The notes below the pieces were generated by a model. That model did not search any database. It saw only the letters and a program-made list of their open reading frames with translations, and was not told where the DNA came from. Source: Mycobacteroides immunogenum (GTDB lineage Bacteria; Actinomycetota; Actinomycetes; Mycobacteriales; Mycobacteriaceae). From it: DNA of 64,000 nt. The position numbers and the translations under genes are program-made. The stretch lies in NCBI RefSeq assembly GCF_001605725.1, contig NZ_CP011530.1, positions 496,001 to 560,000 of the forward strand. Reading direction: 5' to 3'. Shown in pieces: positions 40,193 through 49,508 of this stretch (the stretch's first letter is position 1; every line of letters starts with the position of its first letter).

Positions 40193-41266
40193 GTGGAAGG
40201 AAACGCGGGCGAGCCGATCGTGGTCGCTGTGGGCGATCGGCGGCTGAGCAACGACATCGAACGAATCGTCGCGGCGGCCGGTAGGCCGCTGATCCTCGCT
40301 ACCGACGCCGGTTCGATCAGCCGCCAGGCCTGGACGCGCGCCGGCGCGGTGGTCCTTGATGGCTCGGATCCCTCGATGGCCGCGCTGTCGGAGCTGCCGC
40401 GCCGTGGCCGGGTCCTGCTGATCTGTCGGGACGAGCCGACATCCGAGGTCTGGCGCCGGGCGGTGGAGGTGGGCGTCGAGCAAGTGCTTGCCTTGCCGGA
40501 GGACGAGGCCAGGCTCATTGAGGCCTTCGCGGGGATGTCGTCCGTCACATCAGCGGGGCGCGCCCCGGTGGTTGTCGTGGTGGGCGGGCGTGGCGGGGCA
40601 GGCGCGTCCGTTTTGTGTGCGGCGATTGGTCTTTGCGCGCCGGACGGCGCGCTGATTGTGGATGCCGACCCCTATGGCGGTGGGATCGATCTGCTGCTCG
40701 GATGGGAGGACATGGAAGGTCTGCGCTGGCCGGACATAGACATGCGCAGTGGCCGGGTGAGCTTTGACGCTCTTCGTCGCGCGTTGCCCCACCGTCGCGG
40801 ACTTGTTGTCCTGTCGGGGGATAGACGCGGCGGCGCGGGCAACATTGAGACGATTGCGGGGGTAATCGACAGCGCACGTTCGGCCGGAGTGCCGGTGGTC
40901 GTTGATCTTTCGCGGCGGCTTGGTGCGATCAGTACGGTGGCACTGGAACGCGCCGACCTGGCGGTGGTGCTGACACCCGCCGAGGTGCGGGCGTGCGCGT
41001 CGGCCGCGCTGGTGGCAGAGGCGGTGCGGTGCACCAATCCGAATGTCGGTGTTGTGGTTCGCGGTCCGGCTCCGGGTGGACTGCGTGCGACTGAGGTGGC
41101 CAAAATCGTCGGGGTTCCGCTGATAGCGGCGATGCGGCCCGAACCGAATCTCGCCAGTCGCCTGGACAACGGCGGCCTGCGGTTGTCCAGGCGATCACCC
41201 CTGGCCGGCGCGGCGCGGTCGGTGCTGGCCTTGCTCTCGCAGGAGAGCACGGGTGCGGCGGCATGA
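40193..41266 (+). CDS. ssd: Septum site-determining protein Ssd (CpaE/MinD-like, Rv3660)
   Basis: 357 aa. N-terminal receiver-like domain, then a MinD/ParA-type ATPase domain with a deviant Walker A (VVGGRGGAGASVLCAA) and DADPYGGGIDLLLGWEDM. In mycobacteria Ssd inhibits FtsZ-dependent division, and in Tad systems CpaE/TadZ localises the pilus machine. GTG at 40193 is chosen; longer frames run through the 6C RNA. It overlaps tadA by 4 nt, as in the conserved tad operon. Confidence 0.9.
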   Translation: MEGNAGEPIVVAVGDRRLSNDIERIVAAAGRPLILATDAGSISRQAWTRAGAVVLDGSDPSMAALSELPRRGRVLLICRDEPTSEVWRRAVEVGVEQVLALPEDEARLIEAFAGMSSVTSAGRAPVVVVVGGRGGAGASVLCAAIGLCAPDGALIVDADPYGGGIDLLLGWEDMEGLRWPDIDMRSGRVSFDALRRALPHRRGLVVLSGDRRGGAGNIETIAGVIDSARSAGVPVVVDLSRRLGAISTVALERADLAVVLTPAEVRACASAALVAEAVRCTNPNVGVVVRGPAPGGLRATEVAKIVGVPLIAAMRPEPNLASRLDNGGLRLSRRSPLAGAARSVLALLSQESTGAAA

Positions 41267-42291
41267 CCGGATCACTGATCGACCGTGTTCGTGAGCGCCT
41301 CGCCAGGGAGAATGTGGCGCTGCGTCCCACTGCGGTGGCAGCGGCAATCCGCGCTGAATCCGCTGGGGTGCTGGGCGATAGCGATGTGTTGCACAGCATA
41401 AAAGAGCTGCAGAGTGAGCTGTCTGGCGCCGGCATCTTGGAACCACTGTTGTGCGCGGACGGCATCACCGACGTGTTGGTCACCGCGCCAGATCGAATCT
41501 GGGTGGATGACGGCCAGGGTCTGCACCTCACCGCAGTGCGATTCACTGATGAGGCAGCGGTACGGCGGCTGGCGCAGCGATTGGCGCTTGCGGTGGGACG
41601 TCGTCTCGATGATGCCCAGCCCTTCGTCGACGGGCAGCTGACAGGTGTTGGTCCACCGCGTTCGGTCGTGCGTCTGCACGCGGTGCTCGCTCCCATCGCG
41701 TCCGGTGGGACGTGTATCTCGCTGCGCGTGTTGCGGCCCATGGATAAAGGTTTGGATCAGCTGATCGCCGACGGCACCGTCGCCGAGGACGCCGGCGGCT
41801 TGCTGCGCGGGATGCTGGCCGCCCGGCTTGCCTTTTTGGTCACCGGGGGAACCGGTGCGGGCAAGACAACCCTGTTATCCGCGCTGCTCGCGGCGGTCGA
41901 CCCGTCCGAACGCATCATCTGTGCCGAGGACGCGGTGGAGCTGGCGCCGCGGCACCCGCATGTGGTCAGCCTGGCGGCGCGCGCCGTCAACGTCGAGGGT
42001 GTGGGGGAGGTGACGCTGCGCCAACTGGTGCGTCAGGCACTACGGATGCGCCCCGACCGAATCGTGGTAGGCGAGGTGCGCGGGGCTGAGGTGGTCGAGC
42101 TGCTCACCGCACTCAACACGGGTCATGACGGCGGCGCAGGAACAGTGCACGCCAATGCCGCGGCGGAGGTTCCCGCGCGGCTGGAGGCGCTCGGTGCGCT
42201 CGGTGGTCTCGACCGCGCCGCACTTCACTCTCAGTTCGCCGCGGCCATTTTATCTGTAACTGCTCGGGTGGTGTATCTGATTGTTCCCTAG
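41263..42291 (+). CDS. tadA: Tad pilus secretion ATPase TadA (Rv3659), C-terminus replaced
   Basis: 342 aa CpaF/TadA-family type II/IV secretion ATPase. Walker A GGTGAGKTT, Asp box ICAEDAVEL, Walker B PDRIVVGEVRGAE and the His box GHDGGAGTVHAN are intact. After ALHSQFAAAI the sequence changes to LSVTARVVYLIVP and stops. Family members continue with a conserved segment (VHxxRxxxGxRR...) of some 20-40 residues. The missing tail, together with the absence of tadB/tadC and the pilin genes behind it, marks the island junction near 42,248. The gene may be non-functional for assembly. Confidence 0.88.
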   Translation: MTGSLIDRVRERLARENVALRPTAVAAAIRAESAGVLGDSDVLHSIKELQSELSGAGILEPLLCADGITDVLVTAPDRIWVDDGQGLHLTAVRFTDEAAVRRLAQRLALAVGRRLDDAQPFVDGQLTGVGPPRSVVRLHAVLAPIASGGTCISLRVLRPMDKGLDQLIADGTVAEDAGGLLRGMLAARLAFLVTGGTGAGKTTLLSALLAAVDPSERIICAEDAVELAPRHPHVVSLAARAVNVEGVGEVTLRQLVRQALRMRPDRIVVGEVRGAEVVELLTALNTGHDGGAGTVHANAAAEVPARLEALGALGGLDRAALHSQFAAAILSVTARVVYLIVP

Positions 42292-42635
42292 GTGTTTTAT
42301 TGATCATTTGGGGACCGTGGGATACATGATTTTGTGTAGCTGTGTATTCAACGTTGGGGGGTGACGTGCGCGGGCGATGTCCGAGTTCGTGGTTGTCCAC
42401 CGATAGCGGGTACGGGCCTGAGGCCTCAGCGGCCCGCTCGCGACGACCAGATGGGCCATGGTCTGCATCGCCAGCACCAACCTATGATCTACTGTCTATG
42501 TACGTAGATAGTAGATCGGTGTCGGGACAACAGAACGCGCGGCGCCGGTGCGTACGTAGGTGCTGGGCGCCGAGGTATTGGGCGCTTGGGTATTTGGGTG
42601 TGTGGTACTGGATTTCGGCCGGAAGGGGTAAGCGC
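42292..42635 (+). promoter_or_regulatory. Leader region before first island gene
   Basis: 344 nt without a gene I can support. Its left part (to about 42,360) is AT-rich relative to surroundings; it contains the dyad at 42486-42517 and a 120-nt leader with GT-rich repeated pieces (for example GTGCGTACGTAGG, GGTATTGGGCGCTTGGGTATT). Confidence 0.4.
42486..42517. promoter_or_regulatory. Predicted BlaI-type operator before MPT63-like gene 1
   Basis: A 32-nt near-palindrome (28 of 32 positions symmetric). Its halves TACTGTCTATGT (42490-42501) and ACGTAGATAGTA (42502-42513) match the half-site of the operator at 44341-44371 upstream of the BlaI-family gene. A -10-like TATGAT overlaps it on the left at 42483-42488. 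Confidence 0.6.
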
Positions 42636-43238
42636 GTGCGTGGTTTGTCAAGGATGTTGATGAGTGCTGCGGCGACGGCGGCGATGGCTGCAGTCGGTGG
42701 CGTGTCGGTAGCTGAGGCGGCTACACCAGGCTGTTTGCACGCGATGGGCACACATCAGCGGATCGGTGATGCTGATGGCGCCGTGGTGCAGGAGTGGACC
42801 GTGAGCGGGCTGCGCCAGAGTGCCGATGCGGCACCGGGTTATCCGGTGGCCGGACAGCTCTGGGAGGCAACGGCGTGGGTGTACGCCGCAGCGGGGCCGG
42901 TGACTCCCCTCATCCCAGATCTGTCGGCGACTTCGGCGGCCGGCGAGCGGTACCCGGTGCTCTGGCAGGTGGCCAGTCCTTATGGCATCCCGGCGGCCAC
43001 CTTGGCTCAAGGGCGCGCCGCGACCGGCAAGGTGTACTTCGATGTCACCGGTGATGCGCCGGCGATGGTGTCCTACCGCGCCGGTGGCGCCCCGATGCCG
43101 GCCGGTATGTGGTGCGACAAGGCGGCCATGAAAGCCATGATGACGGCGATGAAGTCCGCGCCGGATGCGGGCTGCCCGTGCTGCGCCGAGATGTCCGCAC
43201 CCGCGCCTGCCCCGGACTGCTGCGCCGACAAGTCCTAG
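42636..43238 (+). CDS. Secreted MPT63-like protein with Cys-rich metal-binding tail (copy 1)
   Basis: 200 aa. Sec signal peptide (cleavage near AEAATPG). The mature core is MPT63-like (DUF1942): QEWTVSGLRQS, PGYPVAGQLWEATAWV, VLWQVASP, GKVYFDVTGDAP. After about residue 150 comes a tail not present in MPT63: MWCDKAAMKAMMTAMK, then GCPCCAEM and PDCCADKS, i.e. seven Cys and several Met fit for Cu(I). GTG at 42636 with GGAAGGGG 7 nt upstream. Likely under control of the operator at 42486. A paralogue is at 56,582-57,220. Confidence 0.85.
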   Translation: MRGLSRMLMSAAATAAMAAVGGVSVAEAATPGCLHAMGTHQRIGDADGAVVQEWTVSGLRQSADAAPGYPVAGQLWEATAWVYAAAGPVTPLIPDLSATSAAGERYPVLWQVASPYGIPAATLAQGRAATGKVYFDVTGDAPAMVSYRAGGAPMPAGMWCDKAAMKAMMTAMKSAPDAGCPCCAEMSAPAPAPDCCADKS

Positions 43239-43327
43239 CGGGAGCTTCTTCGTGGCGAATTCGCCTGGCGGGCAGGGCGATGCGGCCGGCGGTTCCAGGT
43301 ATATGGCCTGCCCCGGACAGGAGTGCG

Positions 43328-43498
43328 ATGACCTACATACTGACGGCGGCGGCGGTACTGGTCTGTCCGCTGGTGATGGGCGCCATGATGTGGACGATGA
43401 TGGGCGGCGATGGCGCCAAGGGTGCGGCGCCATCGGAGCTGCAGGCATTGCGCGCCGAGCTCGACGAACTCAGGTCACTGCGTGAGCGCACCCAGTAG
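43328..43498 (+). CDS. Small Met-rich membrane protein with coiled-coil tail
   Basis: 56 aa. One hydrophobic helix rich in Met (PLVMGAMMWTMMGG) followed by a short heptad-like stretch (SELQALRAELDELRSLRE). Met-rich single-span proteins of this size commonly accompany copper/silver efflux genes. ATG at 43328. Between the MPT63-like gene and the His-rich protein gene, probably same operon. Confidence 0.7.
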   Translation: MTYILTAAAVLVCPLVMGAMMWTMMGGDGAKGAAPSELQALRAELDELRSLRERTQ

Positions 43499-43613
43499 TG
43501 GGCGTGGTGAGCGCGGTGGCGCCCCGTTTCGTCCGTGCCAGCGGGTGCGTCGGTGCATCCGGGCGTGGGGTCGGGGCCCCGTCTAGTGAATCTAGTGAAC
43601 GGAAAGTTGTTCT

Positions 43614-44327
43614 ATGGCTCTGGGGAGAAAAACGCGTGCTGTCCGGTGGCGCGGCGCGGGCACCGCGATGCCAGATCTGCGGGCAGACGTCAGTGGGCGT
43701 TGGGTCTGGGGTGTAGGTGTGGCGGTGGTGTCGGTATTCGCGGCGGTAGTTATCGCCGCGACGGTGACCTCGCGGGCCGGGCAGCGTGCCGCCCCTGATC
43801 CGGTAACGGGCTTGGACCATCCACCGGCGACCGTGGCAGTGGGCGCCCAGGTGCTGCCGCCGTGGCCTGCGCCTGCCGATGCTTCCGCGGCGGCTCAGGC
43901 GGCGGGGCTGCCGATGGCCCGCATGGAAGGCATTGTGCAACACATGCATGCCCACCTTGATGTGGTGGTCGATGGCCTGCCGGTGCCGGTGCCGGCTGAC
44001 ATCGGGGTCGATACCCGCCGGGGCACGATGAGCGCTCTGCACACGCACGACAACAGTGGTGTGGTCCATATCGAGTCGCCGGTGTCCCGCCAGTTCAGCC
44101 TCGGGGAGTTGTTCAGCGAATGGCAGCTCAGCTTGGCGGCCGATCATCTCGGCGGCCTGTACGTCGGGGCCGGAAAGCAGCTGCGCGTTGTGGTCAACGG
44201 GCTGATCCGGCCGGGCAACCCCGCCGCGGTCATCGTGGCCGACCACGATGAGATCGCCATCGTGTACGGCCTGCCGCACCCGGATGAGTCGATCCCCGCC
44301 ACGTATCGGTTTCCCGAGGGCACCTAG
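43614..44327 (+). CDS. Membrane-anchored His-rich exported protein
   Basis: 237 aa. One N-terminal membrane helix (GVGVAVVSVFAAVVIAATV), the rest outside. A conserved core contains HMHAHLDVVVDG, SALHTHDNSGVVHIES and FSLGELFSEW, giving several His in pairs suitable for Cu(II) or Zn. The family occurs in actinobacteria without a defined role. ATG at 43614 with GGAAAG 9 nt before; ATG at 43668 also possible. Confidence 0.75.
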   Translation: MALGRKTRAVRWRGAGTAMPDLRADVSGRWVWGVGVAVVSVFAAVVIAATVTSRAGQRAAPDPVTGLDHPPATVAVGAQVLPPWPAPADASAAAQAAGLPMARMEGIVQHMHAHLDVVVDGLPVPVPADIGVDTRRGTMSALHTHDNSGVVHIESPVSRQFSLGELFSEWQLSLAADHLGGLYVGAGKQLRVVVNGLIRPGNPAAVIVADHDEIAIVYGLPHPDESIPATYRFPEGT

Positions 44328-44340
44328 GACCGCAGCGACG

Positions 44341-44371
44341 TACTATTTACGTACGTAGAACGTAAATAGTA
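44341..44371. promoter_or_regulatory. Predicted BlaI-type operator before blaI
   Basis: Perfect 12-bp inverted repeat TACTATTTACGT (44341-44352) and ACGTAAATAGTA (44360-44371), 7 nt apart, ending 15 nt before the GTG of the BlaI-family gene. It shares its half-site TACTRTYTAYGT with the dyad at 42486-42517. Confidence 0.75.
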
Positions 44372-44385
44372 CGACGTAAATTTAG

Positions 44386-44808
44386 GTGCCGGTGGCGCCC
44401 CGGGTGGTGTGGGAGAGGCCGAGATTGAGTAGCCGAGGGTTCGGTGATCTGGAAGCTGTGGTGATGGACCGTGTCTGGGGCCGCGGCGATGACAGCTGCA
44501 CCACGGTGCGGGAGGTTTTTGAGGAGCTGGCCGCCGAGCGTGACATCGCGTACACCACGGTGATGTCCACGATGGACAACCTGCACACCAAGGGCTGGCT
44601 GGCCCGCGAGCGCGACGGTAAGGCATACCGGTATTGGGCCACGTTGACCCGTGAGCAGCACAGCGCCCGGCTCATGCGTGAAGCACTCACCGGCGGCGGC
44701 CGCGCTGAGTTAGTGCTGACCCATTTCCTGGAACAGATCAGCGCTGAGGAGTCCGCGCGGCTGGCCGCGCTGCTGCCCCGTCCCGCCACCCGGCCGCGCC
44801 CCCGATGA
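44386..44808 (+). CDS. BlaI/MecI/CopY-family repressor
   Basis: 140 aa. Winged-helix DNA-binding domain with FGDLEAVVMDRVWG (helix 1) and the recognition region IAYTTVMSTMDNLHTKGWLA, then a C-terminal dimerisation helix. Such repressors are removed from DNA by a partner protease or by metal. GTG at 44386 or TTG at 44425 are both possible starts. It overlaps the M56 peptidase gene (ATGA), forming the regulator-protease pair. It probably represses its own operon and that of the first MPT63-like gene. Confidence 0.88.
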   Translation: MPVAPRVVWERPRLSSRGFGDLEAVVMDRVWGRGDDSCTTVREVFEELAAERDIAYTTVMSTMDNLHTKGWLARERDGKAYRYWATLTREQHSARLMREALTGGGRAELVLTHFLEQISAEESARLAALLPRPATRPRPR

Positions 44809-45749
44809 GCATTGCGGTCTGTCTGCTGCTCTACAGCGCCGTGGTCGCCGTTTTAGGGCCGCGGGTGTTGTCGCGGCTGCGCTGCGCCGAGCACGCCCCG
44901 CATCTGGCGATCACGGCGTGGCTAGCTGCGATCGCCAGTGTGTTGGCCACCTGGCTGGCCGCGACCGCCCTCATGGGCATCGACGTTGCCCGACACTGGG
45001 ATTCGCCGGCCCTGGTATTGGCCGCGTGTGTGACCCGCCTGCAGGCGATGGCCGTGGGCCAATCCGGTGTGGCGGCACAAGTTGCGCTGGTGGCCGCAGC
45101 GACGGGGACCGGTGCGGCCGCTGCGGTGCTGACGGTGCGGCTGGCCCGGGCCCTTGTTGGGCTGCGCAAGCGCGCCCACGAACACGCCCGCGCGGTACGC
45201 ATCGTGGGCCGGGCCAGCGGCGACGACGATGTACTGGTGGTGGACGCCGCCACACCGGGCGCCTACTGCGTGGCCGGGCGCCCCGCGGCGATCGTGCTCA
45301 CCACCGGCGCGCTGGGCGCTCTCGATGACCGACAGCTTGCCGCGGTCCTGGCCCACGAGCGTGCCCACCTGGCCGGGCATCACCTTCAGCTTGTCTGCGC
45401 GCTACGTGCTGCGGCCGCCGTCCTGCCGCGGGTGCGGCTGATCACAGAGGGAGCCGCTGAAGTAGCACGGCTGCTGGAAATGTGCGCCGACGATGCCTGC
45501 GTGCGCCAACACGGTAGCAGCGCGCTGCTCTCGGGCCTCAGGGAGCTGGCAGCCACCGCCCCCGCCGGCGCCCTGGGCGCGGCCAACCTCGCCGTCCTGC
45601 GCCGCGCCGAACGACTCGTCACACCACCAGGGAATGCAGCACGCGCCCGCGCCGCGGCGCTGTGGGCCACGGCCGCGGCGCTGATCGCGGCCGGCCCCGC
45701 GCTCATCGCGGCGCTGTCCCTGGCCGGGGCGCTGCTGTGCGGCTCCTGA
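44805..45749 (+). CDS. M56 (BlaR1/Rv1845-like) membrane metallopeptidase
   Basis: 314 aa with membrane helices at the N-terminus, around residue 90-110 and at the C-terminus. The zinc-binding HExxH motif is in AVLAHERAHLAGHHLQL, with a downstream Glu (EMCADDACV). BlaR1-type proteins cut their partner BlaI after a signal. There is no penicillin-binding sensor domain, so the signal is something else, perhaps copper (inference). Confidence 0.85.
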   Translation: MSIAVCLLLYSAVVAVLGPRVLSRLRCAEHAPHLAITAWLAAIASVLATWLAATALMGIDVARHWDSPALVLAACVTRLQAMAVGQSGVAAQVALVAAATGTGAAAAVLTVRLARALVGLRKRAHEHARAVRIVGRASGDDDVLVVDAATPGAYCVAGRPAAIVLTTGALGALDDRQLAAVLAHERAHLAGHHLQLVCALRAAAAVLPRVRLITEGAAEVARLLEMCADDACVRQHGSSALLSGLRELAATAPAGALGAANLAVLRRAERLVTPPGNAARARAAALWATAAALIAAGPALIAALSLAGALLCGS

Positions 45750-45854
45750 ACAGGACAGGGCCGATCCACCGACTACCGCGGGCATACACAGACCACGGCA
45801 AGCCCGTCAGGCACACCGGCGCTTGCTAAAAGCGGTCAGCAACACTTGAAGATA

Positions 45855-45869
45855 TACCCCCTAGGGGTA
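45855..45869. promoter_or_regulatory. Copper operator (CsoR/RicR type) before P-type ATPase
   Basis: TACCCCCTAGGGGTA fits TACCC-N5-GGGTA exactly and is a full 15-bp palindrome except for the centre. It ends just before a -10 candidate TATGTT (45870-45875), and the GTG start follows 6 nt later, a leaderless layout. Confidence 0.8.
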
Positions 45870-45881
45870 TATGTTGGGTGG

Positions 45882-48023
45882 GTGGACACCGCAGCCAACC
45901 ATTCCGGGCACCATCAGGGACACCAGCTCGGCACACCCGGGCATGCCGAGCACGACGCGGCCGCACACCAGCGCGATCAGCATGCGGGCCATCATGAAGG
46001 CCATGCCGATCACGGCCAAGGGCAGGGGGGCCATCACGGCCACGGGGATCATGTAGGGCAGTTCCGCAGACTGTTCTGGATCATGGTGGTTGTCGCGGTC
46101 CCAGTAGTGGCTTTCGATCCCATGTTCGCGATGCTTATCGGCTATCAGTTACCCGCCGCCGGCTGGGTGCGGTGGGTGTCGCCGGTGCTGGGCACGGTGG
46201 TGTATTTGTGGGGCGGCAAGCCATTTCTGGTCGGGGCGGTCAGTGAGATTCGCAGCCGCACACCAGGAATGATGCTGCTGATCGGTTTGGCTATCACGGT
46301 GGCCTTCACCGCCTCCTGGGGGGCGAGCATTGGGGTGCTCGACCATCAGCTCAGCTTCTGGTGGGAGCTGGCGCTGCTGGTGGTGATCATGCTTGCCGGG
46401 CACTGGATCGAGATGCGGTCGTTGGCGCAGACGACTTCGGCACTGGATTCGCTGGCGGCGTTGCTGCCGGATACCGCCGAGCGGGTCGCGGGCCAGCAGG
46501 TCGTGGCCGTGCCGCTGGCAGATCTGCACGTTGGCGACATTGTGGTGGTCCGCCCCGGCGGGTCGGTGCCGGCCGATGGCCGGGTGGTCGAGGGCAGTGC
46601 CAGCCTGGACGAGTCGATGGTGACCGGCGAGTCAGCGCCGGTGCGCCGCGAGGTTGGTGATCAGGTAGTCGCCGGTACGGTGGCCACCGATTCTGGGCTG
46701 CGGGTGCAGGTCAGTGCTGTGGGGGCTGACACAGCGTTGGCCGGTATCCAACGGCTAGTTGCCGATGCGCAAGCCTCGACGTCGCGGGCTCAGCGGGTCG
46801 CTGACACCGCGGCCGGGTGGCTGTTCTGGTTCGCGTTAGGTGCGGCCATCATCACTGCGGCGGTGTGGATGCTGCTGGGGCATCCCGATGCCGCGGTGGT
46901 GCGGGCCATCACGGTGCTGGTCATCGCCTGCCCGCACGCGCTGGGCCTGGCCATCCCGCTGGTGGTTTCGATCGCCACTGAGCGCGCCGCCCGCGGCGGC
47001 GTTCTGGTCAAAGACCGGTTGGCCCTTGAACAGATGCGCACCGTCGATGTGGTGCTCTTCGATAAAACCGGCACCTTGACCAAGGGCACCCCGACGCTGA
47101 CCGGGATCGAAGCTGCCCCTGGATGTGACGGCGAGGCGGTGCTGGCTCTGGCCGCGGCCGCTGAAACCGATAGCGAACACCCGCTGGCGCGCGCCATTGT
47201 GGCCGCCGCACAACAACGCGGCCTGGATATCCCGGCCGCGAGCGGGTTCGCCTCCGAGCCGGCGCTGGGCGTGAGCGCCGACGTCGCCGGGTCCGGCGTG
47301 CAGGTAGGCGGTCCGGCGCTGCTGGCAGCTCACGACGTCGCCGAGCTGCCGGTCGCTGAGCAGTGGCGCACCGAAGGCGCCATCATTTTGCATGTGCTGC
47401 TCGACGGGCAGGTCGCCGCGGCGCTGCGGCTGGCCGACGATATTCGCCCCGAGTCCGCCGATACCGTCAACGCCCTGCACAAGCTCGGGGTCAGGGTCGT
47501 GATGATCACCGGCGATGCCCACGCGGTCGCCGAGACGGTGGCGGGCCGTCTGGGGGTGGACCGCGTTTTTGCGCAGGTGCGGCCACAGGACAAGGCCGCC
47601 GCTGTAGCCCAGCTGCAAGATGAGGGTCACACCGTGGCGATGGTCGGCGACGGCGTCAACGATGCCCCGGCCCTGGCTCAAGCCGATGTGGGTATTGCCA
47701 TCGGCGCCGGCACCGACGTGGCCATCGCCTCGGCCGGGGTCATCTTGGCCAGCTCGGATCCCCGCTCGGTGCTCTCGGTCATCGAGCTCTCCGCCGCCAG
47801 CTACCGCAAGATGAAGCAAAACCTGTGGTGGGCCGCCGGCTACAACCTCATTTCGGTGCCCTTGGCCGCTGGGGTCGCGGCCCCGATCGGCTTCGTCATG
47901 CCCATGAGCGCAGGAGCGATCCTGATGTCGCTCTCGACAGTGGTGGTCGCCCTAAACTCCCAGCTGCTGCGCCGCCTGGACCTGCGCCCACAAACCAGCG
48001 CCCGCCACATCCTGAACTCCTGA
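45882..48023 (+). CDS. Copper-translocating P1B-3-type ATPase, His-rich N-terminus
   Basis: 713 aa P-type ATPase. The first 60 residues hold more than 15 His (SGHHQGHQ, HADHGQGQGGHHGHGDHVG) for metal capture. Phosphorylation site FDKTGTLTKGTPT, hinge MVGDGVNDAPAL, and the transmembrane metal motif CPH (IACPHALGLAIP), which is the CopB-like class exporting Cu(II)/Ag(I) instead of CPC. GTG at 45882 is the probable leaderless start, right behind the copper operator; TTG at 45846 would read through the operator. Confidence 0.93.
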   Translation: MDTAANHSGHHQGHQLGTPGHAEHDAAAHQRDQHAGHHEGHADHGQGQGGHHGHGDHVGQFRRLFWIMVVVAVPVVAFDPMFAMLIGYQLPAAGWVRWVSPVLGTVVYLWGGKPFLVGAVSEIRSRTPGMMLLIGLAITVAFTASWGASIGVLDHQLSFWWELALLVVIMLAGHWIEMRSLAQTTSALDSLAALLPDTAERVAGQQVVAVPLADLHVGDIVVVRPGGSVPADGRVVEGSASLDESMVTGESAPVRREVGDQVVAGTVATDSGLRVQVSAVGADTALAGIQRLVADAQASTSRAQRVADTAAGWLFWFALGAAIITAAVWMLLGHPDAAVVRAITVLVIACPHALGLAIPLVVSIATERAARGGVLVKDRLALEQMRTVDVVLFDKTGTLTKGTPTLTGIEAAPGCDGEAVLALAAAAETDSEHPLARAIVAAAQQRGLDIPAASGFASEPALGVSADVAGSGVQVGGPALLAAHDVAELPVAEQWRTEGAIILHVLLDGQVAAALRLADDIRPESADTVNALHKLGVRVVMITGDAHAVAETVAGRLGVDRVFAQVRPQDKAAAVAQLQDEGHTVAMVGDGVNDAPALAQADVGIAIGAGTDVAIASAGVILASSDPRSVLSVIELSAASYRKMKQNLWWAAGYNLISVPLAAGVAAPIGFVMPMSAGAILMSLSTVVVALNSQLLRRLDLRPQTSARHILNS

Positions 48024-48179
48024 CCCGAGCCCCCGGCACAGCTTGTGGGCGCCCACGAGTTCAGGTGCGCGCGGGGCATCGCCCCATGGGGCCCGACAGC
48101 TTTTCGGCCCGGACGGGTCCAGGCCCAGCGCATGCAGCCCCGATATGCGGCATCGTGTGCGCCCGCGCGCATCTGCGGG

Positions 48180-49508
48180 CTACCGCCGCGCCGCCAGCTG
48201 ATGATCAGGGCAGGGCTGCTCACCCGGTGCCGCTTGGCTGCCCCGGTCGAGCAGTCCGGCCCGCCGCAGCGCGAACAATGCCGCCCCGCACACCAGTCCA
48301 ATACCGGTGAGCGATACCCACAGCAAGGCGGGCTTACCGTGCTGCTGGCTGTAGCCGAATATCGAGCCGGTCAGCAGATTCCCGGCCAGAATGCCGACAC
48401 CGACGATCGTGTTGTACAACCCGTAATGAGTGGCAACCAACCGGTTACGCGCCAACCTGACCACGGTGTCCATCTCGAACGGGAAGGTCGCGATGGTGCC
48501 CACGGCCAGCAGGGCCGCCGCCAGCAGCAGCGCAACGATCGCCGGGACCGACCCGGCTGCTGCCGACGGCAGCAGCGCCAGTGGGACGAAGGCCGCCGCA
48601 ATGACCAGCATCCCGAGCACCAAGCTGCGACTGGGGCCGAATCGCGCGGACAACCACCCAGTGAGCCGCACCTGCCCGGCGATGGCCACCAGCCCGGAGA
48701 CCACGAAGATGCTTGTCACCAAGACCGTTTCGGATTTCTTGTCGCTGGTCAGCAGCGCCGCCTGCAGCGGCAGCGCCAGGTACACCTGGAACGTCAGCAC
48801 GTACGAACCGATCATGGCGCCGGAGAACAACAGGAAGGCCTTGTTGGACACCACCGAGCGCCAGTCGGCCAGCACGGGCTGCCGATCCACGTCCTGCTCG
48901 GCGCGGTTCGGTGGCAGGGCCATCAATTGGATCACCGTCAGGACCGCGAAAACCGCTGCGGCGACGGCGCAGGTGATCCTGAAATCCCAGGCTGTCAACG
49001 CCAGACCGATGATCGGCCCGAAGAGGATTCCCGCCTGGTAGAAGACGTTGAAGACCGCGAAGGCCTGCACCCGGCGCTCCCCAGAGTCCGCCGCCAGGTA
49101 TGCGCGCACTGCGGGATTGAAGAGTGCGCCCGCGAAACCCGTTGCCGCCGAGGCGATCAATATCGCCGGCAGGGAGCCGACAAAGACCAACATCAGGAAT
49201 CCGGCGACGCGCAAGAGACATCCGGCCACGATCAGTGGCTTGTATCCGAACCTGTCGGCCAGAGTGCCGCCGACCAGAAACATGCCCTGCTGAGAGAAGT
49301 TTCGGACACCCAGCACCAGACCCACCATCCACGCCGCCAAACCCAGTGGACCGGCAAGGTATCCGGCGAGGTACGGCATCAGCATGTAGAAGCCGACGTT
49401 GATGGCGAATTGGTTCACCATCAGGATCTGGCTGGGACGATCGAAAGACCGGAACTGGCCGAACAGGGCGTGGCCAGTCCCGGAGGGTCTTACCTGCGCA
49501 TCGGTCAC
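48180..49508 (-). CDS. MFS transporter
   Basis: 442 aa with twelve predicted helices; the MFS loop 2-3 signature is [13 protein letters not shown]. Overlaps the upstream cysteine synthase-like gene (ATGA, 49505-49508), so both are made together. The link to a PLP enzyme and a copper operator upstream suggests export of a sulfur compound or metal-thiolate complex; that is only an inference. 156 nt between it and the convergent ATPase contain a GC-rich palindrome at 48041-48058. Confidence 0.88.
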   Translation of the reverse strand: MTDAQVRPSGTGHALFGQFRSFDRPSQILMVNQFAINVGFYMLMPYLAGYLAGPLGLAAWMVGLVLGVRNFSQQGMFLVGGTLADRFGYKPLIVAGCLLRVAGFLMLVFVGSLPAILIASAATGFAGALFNPAVRAYLAADSGERRVQAFAVFNVFYQAGILFGPIIGLALTAWDFRITCAVAAAVFAVLTVIQLMALPPNRAEQDVDRQPVLADWRSVVSNKAFLLFSGAMIGSYVLTFQVYLALPLQAALLTSDKKSETVLVTSIFVVSGLVAIAGQVRLTGWLSARFGPSRSLVLGMLVIAAAFVPLALLPSAAAGSVPAIVALLLAAALLAVGTIATFPFEMDTVVRLARNRLVATHYGLYNTIVGVGILAGNLLTGSIFGYSQQHGKPALLWVSLTGIGLVCGAALFALRRAGLLDRGSQAAPGEQPCPDHQLAARR

